Shown: positions 21,887 through 33,805, counted from the first letter of the stretch. The stretch: DNA of 64,000 bases from Peptostreptococcaceae bacterium (GCA_027064135.1 JAMOQG010000145.1:1-64000), one strand, 5' to 3'. Translations and numbers: made by a program. The notes: generated by a model not told the origin, from the letters alone.

Positions 21887-22717
21887 TTATTTCTTTCTTC
21901 TCTTAACAATAAATTTATCTGATTGTTTACGTTTCTTTCTAGTTTTGAAGCCCATTGCTTTTTGCCCCCAAGGAGATACTGGTGAAGGTCTTCCAATTGG
22001 AGCACGACCTTCTCCACCACCGTGTGGGTGATCGTTTGGATTCATTACAGAACCTCTAACATGTGGTCTTCTTCCTAAGTGACGCTTTCTTCCAGCTTTT
22101 CCTATTACTACGTTGTTATGTTCATCATTTCCAACACGTCCGATAGTAGCACGACATGCAGCTAATATCTTACGAACCTCGCCTGATGGTAATTTAATAA
22201 TAACGTATTTGTTATCTTTACCAAGTAATACAGCTTCATTTCCAGCCGATCTTACTAGCTGTCCACCTTTACCGGGTTTCATTTCGATATTGTGAATCGG
22301 AGTTCCATCTGGAATATTTCTTAATTCCATTGCATTTCCAACTTCAATATCTACTTTTGCACCAGACATAATTTTATCTCCAGTAAATAATTTCTTTGGA
22401 CATATGATATATCTTTTTTCACCATCCGCATAGTGAATAAGTGCAATATTTGCTGATCTGTTTGGATCATATTCAACTGCAGCTACAGTTCCAACTACAC
22501 CATCTTTGTTTCTTTTAAAATCAATAATTCTATATTTCTTCTTCGCTCCTCCGCCTCTGTGACGAACAGTAATCTTACCTTGATTATTTCTTCCTGAAAA
22601 CTTGTTCATTGCAACTACCAATGATTTCTCAGGTCTTTTATCCGAAACTTTTTCATTTTTGTTTACTGTCATAAAACGACGGCCAGCTGAAGTAGGTCTA
22701 AAACTTTTAATTGCCAT
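21887..22717 (-). CDS. rplB: 50S ribosomal protein L2
   Basis: [18 protein letters not shown]...[17 protein letters not shown]. Confidence 0.98.
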   Translation of the reverse strand: MAIKSFRPTSAGRRFMTVNKNEKVSDKRPEKSLVVAMNKFSGRNNQGKITVRHRGGGAKKKYRIIDFKRNKDGVVGTVAAVEYDPNRSANIALIHYADGEKRYIICPKKLFTGDKIMSGAKVDIEVGNAMELRNIPDGTPIHNIEMKPGKGGQLVRSAGNEAVLLGKDNKYVIIKLPSGEVRKILAACRATIGRVGNDEHNNVVIGKAGRKRHLGRRPHVRGSVMNPNDHPHGGGEGRAPIGRPSPVSPWGQKAMGFKTRKKRKQSDKFIVKRRKK

Positions 22718-22741
22718 TATATTTACCTCCTCTTCCGTTTA

Positions 22742-23032
22742 TTAAGCCATTCCTTCGAAAAGCTCGATTTTACTTCCTGGAGCTAATTTTACAATAGCTT
22801 TCTTCCAGTTAGGTCTTTTACCTTCATTTTTACCCATTCGCTTAACTTTTCCTTTTACTATTAATGTGTTAACACTAACAACTTCAACTTTGAAAAGTTC
22901 TTCGATTGCTTTTTTTACTTCTGTTTTGTTTACGTCTCTTCTTACTTTGAAAGTATACTTATTTTCTTCCATGTTAGCCATACTTGCTTCAGTAACAATT
23001 GGTTTAATGATAATATCATATGATGTTTTCAT
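22742..23032 (-). CDS. rplW: 50S ribosomal protein L23
   Basis: [12 protein letters not shown]...[20 protein letters not shown]. Confidence 0.97.
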   Translation of the reverse strand: MKTSYDIIIKPIVTEASMANMEENKYTFKVRRDVNKTEVKKAIEELFKVEVVSVNTLIVKGKVKRMGKNEGKRPNWKKAIVKLAPGSKIELFEGMA

Positions 23033-23673
23033 TAAGCGTACACCTCCTCAAGTTTGTCAATTGCGCCTTTAGTAATTACTACTTCATCATGATTTAATAA
23101 ATCATAAACATTTAGCATTCCAATATAAGTAACTTTTACTTTTGGAATATTATTAGCTGATAATATAACATTTTCGTTTTTATCTGCTAATACAATTAGC
23201 GTCTTAGTAATATCTTTTGTTGTATTCTTTTCAGATACATTAACTAATACGTTAATCATATCTTTTGTTTTAGGTGCATCTAAGTTTAATTCATTTAATA
23301 TGATAAATTCATTATCTTTAACTTTTCCACTTAATGCTGATTTCATTCCTAAAACTTTCACTTTCTTTGGTAACTTGTAGCTATAATCTCTTGGTTTTGG
23401 TGCAAATATAACTCCACCACCTCTGTTAATTGGTGACTTTAAAGAACCTTGTCTAGCTCTACCTGTTCCTTTTTGTCTAAAAGGCTTTGATGTAGTACCA
23501 GTAACTTCAGCTCTAGTTTGTGCAGATTGAGTACCTTGTCTTTGGTTTGCTAAGTAATTCTTAACAACCTCATGAAGTACACTCATATTTGGCTCAATAC
23601 CGAAAATACTTTCATTTAATTCTATACTGTCAACTGTTTCTCCTGAAACATTTAAAATATCTAATTTAGGCAT
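23032..23673 (-). CDS. rplD: 50S ribosomal protein L4
   Basis: [29 protein letters not shown]. Confidence 0.97.
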   Translation of the reverse strand: MPKLDILNVSGETVDSIELNESIFGIEPNMSVLHEVVKNYLANQRQGTQSAQTRAEVTGTTSKPFRQKGTGRARQGSLKSPINRGGGVIFAPKPRDYSYKLPKKVKVLGMKSALSGKVKDNEFIILNELNLDAPKTKDMINVLVNVSEKNTTKDITKTLIVLADKNENVILSANNIPKVKVTYIGMLNVYDLLNHDEVVITKGAIDKLEEVYA

Positions 23674-23687
23674 TTTTGACCTCCTCC

Positions 23688-24317
23688 CTATTTAGATTCT
23701 TTTGATACTGTAATACGTACTAATCCTTTTTTAGGACCAGGTACAGCACCTTTAAGTAAAAGTAAGTTTCTTTCAACATCAACTTTTACTACTTCTAAAT
23801 TTTTAACTGTAACTTGCTCATGTCCCATTCTACCAGCCATTTTCATACCTTTAATAACTCTTCCTGGATATGAAGCTTGACCAATTGAACCTGGACGTCT
23901 ATGGTAATGTGAACCGTGTGTTTCAGGTCCTCTTGACTGATTCCATCTCTTAATTGGGCCAGCAGTTCCTTTACCTTTTGATGTACCAGTTACATTAACT
24001 TTTAACGCATTGTCTAAAACATCAACTTTGATAACTTGTCCTAAAGTATATTCACTAACGTCTTCAACTCTGAACTCAACAAGATGTCTTTTTACATTTA
24101 CATCAGCTTTTGCAAAGTGACCTTTTTTCGGTTTAGTAGCTCTATGTTCTTTCATATCGCCAAAACCAACTTGTATAGCATTGTATCCGTCTGTTTCAAC
24201 AGTTTTGATTTGAACAACGTATATCGGTCCAGCTTCAACAACTGTTGTAGGGATAACTCTTCCATCTTCATTGAAGACTTGAGTCATACCAATTTTTCTT
24301 CCTAAAATGCTTTTCAT
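23688..24317 (-). CDS. rplC: 50S ribosomal protein L3
   Basis: [15 protein letters not shown]...[21 protein letters not shown]. Confidence 0.98.
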   Translation of the reverse strand: MKSILGRKIGMTQVFNEDGRVIPTTVVEAGPIYVVQIKTVETDGYNAIQVGFGDMKEHRATKPKKGHFAKADVNVKRHLVEFRVEDVSEYTLGQVIKVDVLDNALKVNVTGTSKGKGTAGPIKRWNQSRGPETHGSHYHRRPGSIGQASYPGRVIKGMKMAGRMGHEQVTVKNLEVVKVDVERNLLLLKGAVPGPKKGLVRITVSKESK

Positions 24318-24408
24318 TAAGCACCTCCTAATAATTTTGCATTGGATTACATAATGTAATCTTACTAAAATCCTTAGGCTTATAAATAAACCATGTTTTT
24401 AGTATTTC

Positions 24409-24723
24409 CTATAATTTGATTTCTATATCTACTCCAGCTGGTAAATTCAATCTCATCAATGAATCTACAGTCTTTTGAGTAGGATTAGTAATATCAATCA
24501 ATCTTTTGTGTGTTCTTCTTTCGAATTGCTCTCTAGAAGTTTTGTTAATGTGAGTTGATCTTAGAATCGTAATTATTTCTTTTTTAGTTGGTAGTGGAAT
24601 CGGTCCAGCTACCTCAGCTCCAGTTTGAGTAACAGATTCAACTATTCTTGAAGCAGAATTGTCTAATAACTGATGATCAAAAGCTTTTAATTTAATTCTA
24701 ATTTTTTGTCCTTTACTTGCCAT
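24409..24723 (-). CDS. rpsJ: 30S ribosomal protein S10
   Basis: [21 protein letters not shown]. Confidence 0.98.
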   Translation of the reverse strand: MASKGQKIRIKLKAFDHQLLDNSASRIVESVTQTGAEVAGPIPLPTKKEIITILRSTHINKTSREQFERRTHKRLIDITNPTQKTVDSLMRLNLPAGVDIEIKL

Positions 24724-24912
24724 TTTTTCCCTCCTTTTCAAATCGTAATTTAAACACGCCTACGATTCAAGCTCAGCACACAGTACCTGGTGTTCAAATA
24801 TTGTGCTAAACCTACGCCCGTTTCTAGAACGGACAATTCTCGATAGAAACACCAAGAAACTCTAGTTTCTTGCAACCTCCTATCTCATCGCGTAAAGCAG
24901 TGAAACACATAC
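24724..24912 (-). promoter_or_regulatory. Structured 5' leader of the S10 operon
   Basis: Successive inverted repeats at 24853-24872, 24818-24832, 24775-24807, 24741-24767 between promoter and rpsJ. Confidence 0.6.
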
Positions 24913-24918
24913 TTGAAC

Positions 24919-24947
24919 ATTATACTTCATATTTTATTAAATTGCAA
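24919..24947 (-). promoter_or_regulatory. Sigma-A-type promoter of the S10 operon
   Basis: Minus strand TTGCAA-N17-TATAAT. Confidence 0.75.
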
Positions 24948-25029
24948 TAGTTTTTTTATTATTTTTTTACTATAAAAACAAGAAAAAGAAAGTCCTGTGA
25001 AGAACTTCCTTTCAATTAATTTTAATATC

Positions 25030-26232
25030 TTAACTACGATACTCTGCATTTATTTTTACATAATCATATGTTAAATCACATCCCCATGATTTCGCATTAA
25101 ATTTTCCATCATTCATATTAACTTTAATTTCAATTTCAGAATCTGATAATATTTTTGAAGCTACTTTTTCGTTAAATACTAAAGGCTCACCATTTTTCAT
25201 TAACTCTATTTCACCAAAACTACTTTTAAAAATTAAACCAACTCTATTAGGATCCATCTGAGCTCCAGAAGCGCCAAGTGAACTTAACACCCTTCCCCAA
25301 TTTGCATCTTCTCCAAAGAAAGCAGATTTTACAAGACTTGAAGTAATTATTGCTTTCGCAAGAATTTTTGCATCTTTTAAACTTTTTGCATTAATCAAAT
25401 CAACTTTTAATAATTTAGTAGCACCTTCACCATCTCTAGCTATCTCAATTGCTAAAAACTCAGCCAATTCATATAATGCATTTAAAAATTTCTTATAATC
25501 ATCATTTTTCTCTTCTATTAAAGAATGTTTTGCATTTTGATTACTCAGAAGTATGACCATATCATTTGTTGAAGTATCACCATCCACAGAAATCATATTG
25601 TAAGTTTTATCAACCACTTCCGAAAGTGCTTCTTGCATTAACTCTCTAGAAATATTGATATTAGTAATCATAAACCCTAGCATAGTTGCCATATTAGGAT
25701 GTATCATCCCTGATCCTTTCCCCATTCCATTAATAATAATTTCTTCATCTTCAATAAAAAATGAAATATTTCCTTTTTTTTCAAAAGTATCGGTAGTCAT
25801 TATTCCTTTAGGAACTTTATTTAAATTTTCTTCTGACAGTGTATTTTTTAATTTTGAAATTCCGTTTTCAATTTTCTCCATAGGTAATTTTACACCAATT
25901 ACACCTGTAGAAGAAACAAGAACAGAATCTGAATTAATTTTCAATTGCTCTGAAATCAAATCACACATTCTATTCCCATCTTTTATTCCTTGATTCCCGG
26001 TTACTGCATTTGCATTTCCTGAATTTACAATAATCGCTTGAATAGAATTTTTAATTTTTTCTCTACTTATAATAACAGGAGCAGCCACCGTTTTATTTGT
26101 TGTAAACGACCCCGCTGCAATACACGGAGTTTCCGAATAAATGACAGCAAGATCTAAATTTTTGTATTTTATTCCTGAATGAATACTATTTCCTATAAAT
26201 CCATTTATTGTTTTTAAATAGTTATTAATCAT
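25030..26232 (-). CDS. argJ: Bifunctional ornithine acetyltransferase / N-acetylglutamate synthase
   Basis: GKGSGMIHPNMATMLGF autoprocessing region; FGEDANWGRVLSSLG. Confidence 0.96.
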   Translation of the reverse strand: MINNYLKTINGFIGNSIHSGIKYKNLDLAVIYSETPCIAAGSFTTNKTVAAPVIISREKIKNSIQAIIVNSGNANAVTGNQGIKDGNRMCDLISEQLKINSDSVLVSSTGVIGVKLPMEKIENGISKLKNTLSEENLNKVPKGIMTTDTFEKKGNISFFIEDEEIIINGMGKGSGMIHPNMATMLGFMITNINISRELMQEALSEVVDKTYNMISVDGDTSTNDMVILLSNQNAKHSLIEEKNDDYKKFLNALYELAEFLAIEIARDGEGATKLLKVDLINAKSLKDAKILAKAIITSSLVKSAFFGEDANWGRVLSSLGASGAQMDPNRVGLIFKSSFGEIELMKNGEPLVFNEKVASKILSDSEIEIKVNMNDGKFNAKSWGCDLTYDYVKINAEYRS

Positions 26233-26244
26233 ACTTTTCTCTCC

Positions 26245-27282
26245 TTAAATATAATATAAATCGAAATCAATTCCTTTTTTCTCATCAATCCCATACATAA
26301 TGTTCATATTTTGAATCGCTTGTGAAGCCGCACCTTTCATTAAATTATCAATTGCCGAATATAAAATTAAAGTTTTTGAAAACTCATCATAATAATATGA
26401 AATAAAAACTTTATTAGAACGATTTACATCCTTGGTAGAAGGAATGTGGTTTACGATTTCGATAAAATATTCGTTTTCATAACATTCAAAAAAAGCTTTT
26501 TCAATATCTTCCATTGTAACTTGATCTTTTAAACTAACATAAATCGTTGAATATATTCCTCTACTAGAAGGAACAATATGAGGACTAAACAACAAATCAA
26601 TTTTATTTCCCGTTAATTGTCCTAGAATTTCTACAACTTCCGGACTATGACGATGAGATCCAGTTTTGTATGCATAAGTATTATCCTGAATTTCAGTAAA
26701 AAGAAAACTTTCATTTGCTTTTCTTCCTGCTCCACTTACTCCTGTTTTTGAGTCAGCAATAATTTTCCCTTTTAAAAAATTATTTTTTAAAATTGGATAT
26801 AATGGCAAAATCATTGATGTAGGAAAACAACCTGGATTTGCAACATAATTTGATAATGAAATTTCATCTCTAAAAATTTCTGGCAATCCATAAACAAAGT
26901 CTTTAATCATACCTTTTGAAGTATGTTTAAATTCATACCAACTCTCATATATTTTTACATCTTTAATTCTATAGTCTCCTGATAAATCAATAATTTTTAT
27001 TTTTTTTGAATATGCTCTTATTTTTTCAACATATTTCATACTTATTCCATGTGGCAAAGCTAAAAATATCAAATCTACAAATTCAAGTTTTTCCATTGCT
27101 TCTTCCTCATCTACAAGAATACCGTCAATTTTTCCTGAAAACTTTGGATAAATTTCTGAAAACAATTTTCCAGAAAATCTTTTTGAACTCATAAACACAA
27201 TATCAACATCTGCATGTTTTTTTAATAGTGCTATTAATTGCATTCCACCATATCCAGTAGCACCGTAAATACCAACTTTCAT
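26245..27282 (-). CDS. argC: N-acetyl-gamma-glutamyl-phosphate reductase
   Basis: GATGYGGMQLIALL, VANPGCFPTSMILPLYPI. Confidence 0.96.
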   Translation of the reverse strand: MKVGIYGATGYGGMQLIALLKKHADVDIVFMSSKRFSGKLFSEIYPKFSGKIDGILVDEEEAMEKLEFVDLIFLALPHGISMKYVEKIRAYSKKIKIIDLSGDYRIKDVKIYESWYEFKHTSKGMIKDFVYGLPEIFRDEISLSNYVANPGCFPTSMILPLYPILKNNFLKGKIIADSKTGVSGAGRKANESFLFTEIQDNTYAYKTGSHRHSPEVVEILGQLTGNKIDLLFSPHIVPSSRGIYSTIYVSLKDQVTMEDIEKAFFECYENEYFIEIVNHIPSTKDVNRSNKVFISYYYDEFSKTLILYSAIDNLMKGAASQAIQNMNIMYGIDEKKGIDFDLYYI

Positions 27283-27302
27283 ATAATCACCCCTTAACAT
27301 TT

Positions 27303-27385
27303 TGTATAATTATACACATAAATTACTAAATATGCAAATTATTTAGAATTATATTGCATATTAATACATTTTAGTGTATAATTAT
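27303..27385. promoter_or_regulatory. Divergent argCJ/argBD control region with palindromes
   Basis: TGTATAATTATACA (27303-27316), tatgcaa-N16-ttgcata (27331-27360), TGTATAATTAT again at 27375-27385. Confidence 0.5.
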
Positions 27386-27414
27386 CGACAATTACTATAA
27401 ATGGAGATGATCTT

Positions 27415-28281
27415 ATGTATAAAAAAAAAGAAATGGTTAACAATTTAATTGAAGCATTACCGTATATAGAAAAATTTAGAAATAAAATTTTTGTTATCAA
27501 ATATGGCGGTAGTATTATTGGAGATAATGTAAATAAAATTGCATTTGCTAAAGACATATCTCTACTAACACATTTAGGAATGAAAACAATTATAATTCAC
27601 GGAGGTGGCAAACATATTAACAAACATCTTTTAGAAAAAGGAATTAAATCAACTTTTCACAAAGGTTATAGAATTACTGATTCAAATACAATAAACGAAG
27701 TTGAAATGGTTCTTTCAGGGCATCTTAACAAAGATATTACTTTGCTTCTTAATAATTTTGGAACTAAAGCAGTAGGTATCAACGGAAAAGATGCCGGACT
27801 CATAAAAAGCAAAAAGAAAATTATAGACGATGAAGTTGATATAGGTCACGTCGGAGAAATTATAAATATTAACACTGAATTTTTGGAGTTATTATTAGAA
27901 AAAAATTATATTCCCGTTATTTCTCCAATTGGATATGACAAAGAAGGAAACACTTATAATATTAATGCTGATGATGTTGCAAGTGAAATTGCAAATAGCA
28001 TGAAAGCTGAAAAATTATTTCTAATAAGTGATATTAATGGTATATATACAGATTTAAATGATGAATCAACATTTATAAGCAGATTAAATATAAGCGAATC
28101 AAAAAAGCTAATTATAGATGGCTTAATCAACGGAGGTATGATTCCTAAAATGAATTCATGTATTAATTCCATTGAAAACGGTGTAAAAAGTGTTCACATT
28201 ATTAATGGTAAAATAACACACAGTATTTTACTTGAAGTTTTTACCGATCAGGGAATCGGAACTATGATTGAGGAGTGTTAA
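27415..28281 (+). CDS. argB: Acetylglutamate kinase
   Basis: FVIKYGGSIIGD, IIIHGGGKHIN, LINGGMIPKM. Confidence 0.96.
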   Translation: MYKKKEMVNNLIEALPYIEKFRNKIFVIKYGGSIIGDNVNKIAFAKDISLLTHLGMKTIIIHGGGKHINKHLLEKGIKSTFHKGYRITDSNTINEVEMVLSGHLNKDITLLLNNFGTKAVGINGKDAGLIKSKKKIIDDEVDIGHVGEIININTEFLELLLEKNYIPVISPIGYDKEGNTYNINADDVASEIANSMKAEKLFLISDINGIYTDLNDESTFISRLNISESKKLIIDGLINGGMIPKMNSCINSIENGVKSVHIINGKITHSILLEVFTDQGIGTMIEEC

Positions 28282-28282
28282 A

Positions 28283-29440
28283 ATGAGCTTAATGAAAACA
28301 TATAAAAGATTTAACTTAAATTTTGTAGAAGGTAGTGGAGTTTTTCTTATTGAAAAAAATGGAGAAAAATATCTTGATTTTGTAGCTGGTGTTGCAGTAA
28401 ATGTTCTGGGTCATTCAAATCCAGAAATTGTAAATGTTATTAAAAATCAAGCTTCAAAATTAATTCATATTTCAAATTTATATTATGATGATAATCAATT
28501 ATCATTAGCCGATAAACTTGTTGGTCTTTCTGGCTTTTCATCTGTATTTTTTACAAATAGCGGAACTGAATCAATTGAAGGGGCATTAAAAATCGCTAAG
28601 AAATATGGTAAAAATAAAAGAAAAGATAAAATTATATATATGAATCAATCATTTCACGGAAGAACACTTGGCGCTCTTTCTGTAACAGGACAAGAAAAAT
28701 ATCAAAAAGATTTTACTCCTTTAATCAAAAATGTAATCCCTGTAAACTTTAACGATGTTGAGGATTTAAAAAATAAAATGAATAATGAAGTATCAGCTGT
28801 TATTGTTGAACCTATTCAAGGTGAAGGCGGAATAAATGAAATTAATAATGATTTTCTAAATGAAATAAGATCGTTATGCGATAAATATGATTCGCTTTTG
28901 ATTTTTGATGAGGTTCAAGCTGGTGTTGGAAGAACTGGAAAGTTTTTTGCTTTTGAAAATTATAATATCAAACCTGATATTATCACCATGGCAAAAGGCC
29001 TTGGCGGCGGTGTTCCAATAGGAGCATTAATTGCAAATAAAAAAGCCGATGTTTTTACTTATTCAGATCACGGATGTACTTTTGGCGGAAATCCTCTTGT
29101 AACTGCTGTTGGAAATAAAATCGTAGATATCGTTAGTAATAAAGAATTTCTAGAAGAAGTTGTTACAAAAGGAGATTATTTAAAAATAAAACTTACTGAA
29201 TTAAGTGGAAATTTCGATTTCGTAAAAAAAGTTAAAGGAAAAGGATTAATGATTGGCGTAGAAATAGATACAAGTAAAGTTGCTATAAAGAAAATTGTTG
29301 AAACTGCAATTACAAACAAACTTCTAATAATTGGTGCTGGTTCTAACACAATTCGTCTTGTTCCTCCGCTAACTGTAACTATTGAAGAAATAGATTTATT
29401 TATTAAATTATTCGAAAAAACGTTAAAAACATGTTATTAA
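28283..29440 (+). CDS. argD: Acetylornithine aminotransferase
   Basis: FFTNSGTESIEGALKIAKKYG, LLIFDEVQAGVGRTGKFFAFE, ITMAKGLGGG. Confidence 0.95.
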   Translation: MSLMKTYKRFNLNFVEGSGVFLIEKNGEKYLDFVAGVAVNVLGHSNPEIVNVIKNQASKLIHISNLYYDDNQLSLADKLVGLSGFSSVFFTNSGTESIEGALKIAKKYGKNKRKDKIIYMNQSFHGRTLGALSVTGQEKYQKDFTPLIKNVIPVNFNDVEDLKNKMNNEVSAVIVEPIQGEGGINEINNDFLNEIRSLCDKYDSLLIFDEVQAGVGRTGKFFAFENYNIKPDIITMAKGLGGGVPIGALIANKKADVFTYSDHGCTFGGNPLVTAVGNKIVDIVSNKEFLEEVVTKGDYLKIKLTELSGNFDFVKKVKGKGLMIGVEIDTSKVAIKKIVETAITNKLLIIGAGSNTIRLVPPLTVTIEEIDLFIKLFEKTLKTCY

Positions 29441-29446
29441 ACAAAA

Positions 29447-29485
29447 AAACTATCGTATAGCAATCAGATTACTATACGATAGTTT
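29447..29485. terminator. Terminator between convergent argD and tuf (possibly bidirectional)
   Basis: aaactatcgtatag-N11-ctatacgatagttt, 14-bp perfect stem; A-run on left flank. Confidence 0.85.
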
Positions 29486-29491
29486 AAAGTT

Positions 29492-30702
29492 TTAATTATT
29501 CAATAATAGAAATAATAGATCCAGCGCCTACTGTTCTTCCACCTTCACGAATTGAGAATTTTACGTTTTCTTCAATTGCGATTGGTCCTATTAATTGGAT
29601 TTCCATTTCTACGTTATCTCCAGGCATACACATTTCTACGCCTTCTGGCAAGTTTACTTCACCAGTGATATCTGTTGTTCTGAAATAAAATTGTGGTCTG
29701 TATCCGTCAAAGAATGGTGTATGTCTTCCGCCCTCTTCTTTTTTAAGTACATATACTTGTGCCATAAATTTTGTATGTGGGTGAATTGATCCAATTTTAG
29801 CTAATACTTGACCTCTTTGGATTTCTTCTCTTTTGATTCCTCTTAATAATAATCCTACGTTGTCTCCCGCTCTTCCTTCATCCAATAACTTCTTGAACAT
29901 TTCAACGCCTGTTACTACTAACTGTCTTGTTTCTGGGTGTAATCCTACAAGCTCTACTGTATCTTGTACTTTTACTATTCCTCTTTCGATTCTTCCTGTA
30001 GCTACTGTTCCTCTTCCTTTGATTGAGAATACATCTTCTACTGGTAATAAGAAATCTTTATCTGTTTCTCTTACTGGTTCTGGTATATACGAGTCTAAAG
30101 TAGCTGCTAATTCCATTACTTTATCTCCCCATTCACTTGCTGGATCTTCTAATGCTAATAATGCTGATCCTCTTATGATTGGTGTTTCTTCTGAATCAAA
30201 TCCGTACTCTTCTAATAATTCTTGTACTTCCATCTCTACTAATTCTAATAATTCTTCGTCGTCTACCATATCACATTTGTTTAAGAATATGATTAATGCT
30301 GGAACACCTACTTGTCTTGCTAACAAGATATGTTCTCTTGTTTGTGGCATTGGACCGTCTGCTGCTGATACTACCAAAATCGCTCCGTCCATTTGTGCTG
30401 CTCCTGTGATCATGTTTTTAACGTAATCAGCATGGCCTGGGCAATCTACGTGTGCGTAGTGTCTATTTTCTGTTTCATATTCTACGTGAGCAGACGAAAT
30501 TGTGATTCCTCTTTCTCTTTCTTCTGGTGCTTTATCGATGTTTTCAAAATCAACTTTTTCACCTAATCCTGTTCTTACGTTTAATACTTTTGTTATTGCA
30601 GCTGTTAATGTAGTTTTACCGTGATCTACGTGTCCAATTGTTCCTACATTTACATGTGGTTTATTTCTTTGAAATGTTTCCTTTGCCATTTTAATTCCTC
30701 CT
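29492..30702. repeat. 1211-bp repeat copy 1 (tuf plus RBS)
   Basis: Matches 45049-46259 at constant offset 15557; sense and antisense ORF translations are identical. Confidence 0.9.
29496..30689 (-). CDS. tuf: Elongation factor Tu, copy 1 (str operon)
   Basis: [15 protein letters not shown]; start at [12 protein letters not shown] (ORF track extends upstream). Confidence 0.98.
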   Translation of the reverse strand: MAKETFQRNKPHVNVGTIGHVDHGKTTLTAAITKVLNVRTGLGEKVDFENIDKAPEERERGITISSAHVEYETENRHYAHVDCPGHADYVKNMITGAAQMDGAILVVSAADGPMPQTREHILLARQVGVPALIIFLNKCDMVDDEELLELVEMEVQELLEEYGFDSEETPIIRGSALLALEDPASEWGDKVMELAATLDSYIPEPVRETDKDFLLPVEDVFSIKGRGTVATGRIERGIVKVQDTVELVGLHPETRQLVVTGVEMFKKLLDEGRAGDNVGLLLRGIKREEIQRGQVLAKIGSIHPHTKFMAQVYVLKKEEGGRHTPFFDGYRPQFYFRTTDITGEVNLPEGVEMCMPGDNVEMEIQLIGPIAIEENVKFSIREGGRTVGAGSIISIIE

Positions 30703-30711
30703 CTATTTTTC

Positions 30712-32778
30712 TTAATTAACTTCCAATATTTTTTCAGCAATTGAATTAGGCACTTTTTCGAAGTGACTAAATTGCATTACATAATTTCCTCTACCTTGTG
30801 ATTTAGATCTTAAATCAGTTGCATATCCGAACATTTCAGATAATGGTACTTGAGCTCTAATGATTTGTGCACCATGAGCAGCTTCCATACCTTCAACTTT
30901 TCCTCTTCTAGAACTAATATCGCCCATAACATCACCCATATATTCTTCAGGTACTGTTACTTCAACAGCCATAAATGGCTCTAATAATATTGGATCTCCA
31001 GCTCTCATAGCTTTCTTAAATGCTGCAGCTGCAGCTAATTTAAAGGCCATTTCAGAAGAGTCAACATCATGAGACGAACCATCATATAATTCAAATTCAA
31101 CGTCTACAACTTCATATCCACCTAAAACACCACATGACATTGAAGCGTGTAACGCTTGATCAACAACACCGATGTATTCTCTAGGTACTGTTCCACCTTT
31201 AACAGAATCAGTAAATTTATATCCTCCACCAACTTCCATAGGTTTAACATTAATTTTAATATGACCATATTGCCCACGTCCACCTGATTGTTTTTGATGT
31301 TTATGATCAATACTAACAGGTTTTTGAATAGTCTCTTTGTATGAAACTTGTGGCTTACCTATATTTGCTTCTATTTTAAACTCTCGAAGTAATCTATCTA
31401 CAATTATTTCTAAATGCAATTCGCCCATTCCCGCGATTATTACTTGTCCAGTTTCTTTATCTGTATATGCTTTAAACGTTGGATCTTCTTGAGCAAGTTT
31501 TGCTAATGCAACACTCATTTTCTCTTGTCCAGCTCTAGTTTTAGGTTCAATTGCAACCTTAATAACTGGCTCTGGAAATTCCATTTTTTCTAAAACAACA
31601 ACATTATTCATTTCACATAAAGTATGTCCAGTAGTTGTATACTTTAATCCAATTGCAGCTGCAATATCTCCAGAATAAACAGTTTCAATTTCTTCTCTTT
31701 TATTTGCATGCATTTGAAGTATACGTCCGATACGTTCTTTTTTCTTTTCGTTTGAGTTCAATACATATGAACCCGAATCTAATTGTCCAGAATACACTCT
31801 AAAGAAAGCTAATTTACCAACATATGGATCAGTCATAATCTTAAACGCTAAAGCAACAAAAGATTCTTCATCAGAAGCTTTAACAAATATTTCTTCTCCA
31901 TTAGCGTCTACACCCTTAATAGGCTTAACATCCAAAGGAGATGGCATATAATCTATTACAGCATCTAACATTAACTGAACACCTTTGTTTTTATAAGCAG
32001 AACCACATAAAACAGGGACCATATCGTTTGCTATAGTAGCAACTCTAACGCCTTCTTTAATTTCCGCTTCAGTGAATTCTTCTCCTTCTAAGTATTTTTC
32101 CATAAGTTCATCATCAGTTTCAGCAACAGCTTCAATTAACTTAAGTCTATACTCGTCAGCTACTTCTTTATAGTCATCAGGAATCTCACGCAATTCCATC
32201 TCTGTTCCTAATTCATCTTTATAGTAAATTGCTTTCATAATAACTAAATCTATAATAGCTTCAAATGTCTCTTCAGCACCAATAGGAATCTGAACTGGAA
32301 CAGGATTAGCTTTTAATCTATCAGCTATCATATTTACAACTCTAAAATAATCTGCACCAACAACGTCCATTTTATTAACAAATGCCATTCTTGGAACTTC
32401 ATATTTATTAGCTTGTCTCCAAACAGTTTCTGACTGAGGCTCAACTCCACCTTTTGCACAGAAAACTGCAACAGATCCATCTAATACTTTTAACGATCTT
32501 TCTACTTCAACAGTAAAGTCAACGTGTCCAGGCGTATCTATAATATTTATTCTGTTTTCTTTCCAAACACATGTAGTAGCAGCAGAAGTAATTGTAATGC
32601 CTCTTTCCTGCTCTTGCTCCATCCAATCCATTTGTGAAGCTCCATCATGAGTTTCACCAATTTTGTGACTCTTACCACTATAATATAAAACTCTTTCCGT
32701 AGTAGTCGTTTTACCGGCATCAATGTGAGCCATAATACCAATATTTCTTGTTTTTTCTAAAGAATAGGCTCTAGCCAT
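30712..32778 (-). CDS. fusA: Elongation factor G
   Basis: [24 protein letters not shown]. Confidence 0.98.
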   Translation of the reverse strand: MARAYSLEKTRNIGIMAHIDAGKTTTTERVLYYSGKSHKIGETHDGASQMDWMEQEQERGITITSAATTCVWKENRINIIDTPGHVDFTVEVERSLKVLDGSVAVFCAKGGVEPQSETVWRQANKYEVPRMAFVNKMDVVGADYFRVVNMIADRLKANPVPVQIPIGAEETFEAIIDLVIMKAIYYKDELGTEMELREIPDDYKEVADEYRLKLIEAVAETDDELMEKYLEGEEFTEAEIKEGVRVATIANDMVPVLCGSAYKNKGVQLMLDAVIDYMPSPLDVKPIKGVDANGEEIFVKASDEESFVALAFKIMTDPYVGKLAFFRVYSGQLDSGSYVLNSNEKKKERIGRILQMHANKREEIETVYSGDIAAAIGLKYTTTGHTLCEMNNVVVLEKMEFPEPVIKVAIEPKTRAGQEKMSVALAKLAQEDPTFKAYTDKETGQVIIAGMGELHLEIIVDRLLREFKIEANIGKPQVSYKETIQKPVSIDHKHQKQSGGRGQYGHIKINVKPMEVGGGYKFTDSVKGGTVPREYIGVVDQALHASMSCGVLGGYEVVDVEFELYDGSSHDVDSSEMAFKLAAAAAFKKAMRAGDPILLEPFMAVEVTVPEEYMGDVMGDISSRRGKVEGMEAAHGAQIIRAQVPLSEMFGYATDLRSKSQGRGNYVMQFSHFEKVPNSIAEKILEVN

Positions 32779-32805
32779 AATCTCCTCCTTAAAAATTTGT
32801 TCATA

Positions 32806-33288
<483 letters not shown>

Positions 33289-33293
33289 TTAAA

Positions 33294-33388
33294 AATAAAT
33301 TAATCTCAACGGTACTCGACAGTTTCCTGTCGCAAGCAGCAATCTAATTTATTCAATATGCCCCATCATCAGATGAGGCATTTAATTT
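33294..33388 (-). promoter_or_regulatory. Structured rpsL-rpsG intercistronic RNA
   Basis: CGACAG-GAAA-CUGUCG hairpin inside AAUAAAUUA/UAAUUUAUU outer stem; second hairpin tgccucauc/gauggggca. Confidence 0.55.
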
Positions 33389-33397
33389 AAATAATAA

Positions 33398-33805
33398 TTA
33401 AGCTTTTTTTGTTCCGTACTTAGATCTTCCTTGTTTTCTTTCATCAACGCCTGCAGTATCCAAAACACCTCTAATTACATGATATCTAACACCTGGCAAA
33501 TCTTTTACTCTTCCACCACGGATTAAAACTATACTATGTTCCTGTAAGTTATGACCTTCTCCTGGAATATAAGCAGTTACCTCTAATCCATTTGTTAATC
33601 TAACTCTTGCAACTTTTCTTAAAGCTGAGTTAGGTTTTTTTGGAGTAATAGTTTTAACAGCAGTACAAACACCTCTTTTTTGTGGTGATGATACTGTAGA
33701 ATAAGTATTTCTTACCGAGTTGTGCTTTCTGTGTAAAGCAGCTGAAGTAGATTTTTTTGAAGAACTTTTTCTTCCTTTTCTTACTAACTGGTTAATAGTT
33801 GGCAT
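33398..33805 (-). CDS. rpsL: 30S ribosomal protein S12
   Basis: [13 protein letters not shown]...[17 protein letters not shown]. Confidence 0.98.
   Translation of the reverse strand: MPTINQLVRKGRKSSSKKSTSAALHRKHNSVRNTYSTVSSPQKRGVCTAVKTITPKKPNSALRKVARVRLTNGLEVTAYIPGEGHNLQEHSIVLIRGGRVKDLPGVRYHVIRGVLDTAGVDERKQGRSKYGTKKA

Noticed and set aside
27339-27557. 72-aa minus ORF across argB start and the arg promoter region
   Set aside because: Antisense to argB; covers the control region; no recognisable protein.
29595-30426. Plus-strand ORFs of 64 and 197 aa (and duplicates at 45152-45983)
   Set aside because: Antisense to tuf; open frames are a by-product of tuf codon usage and are duplicated only because tuf is.
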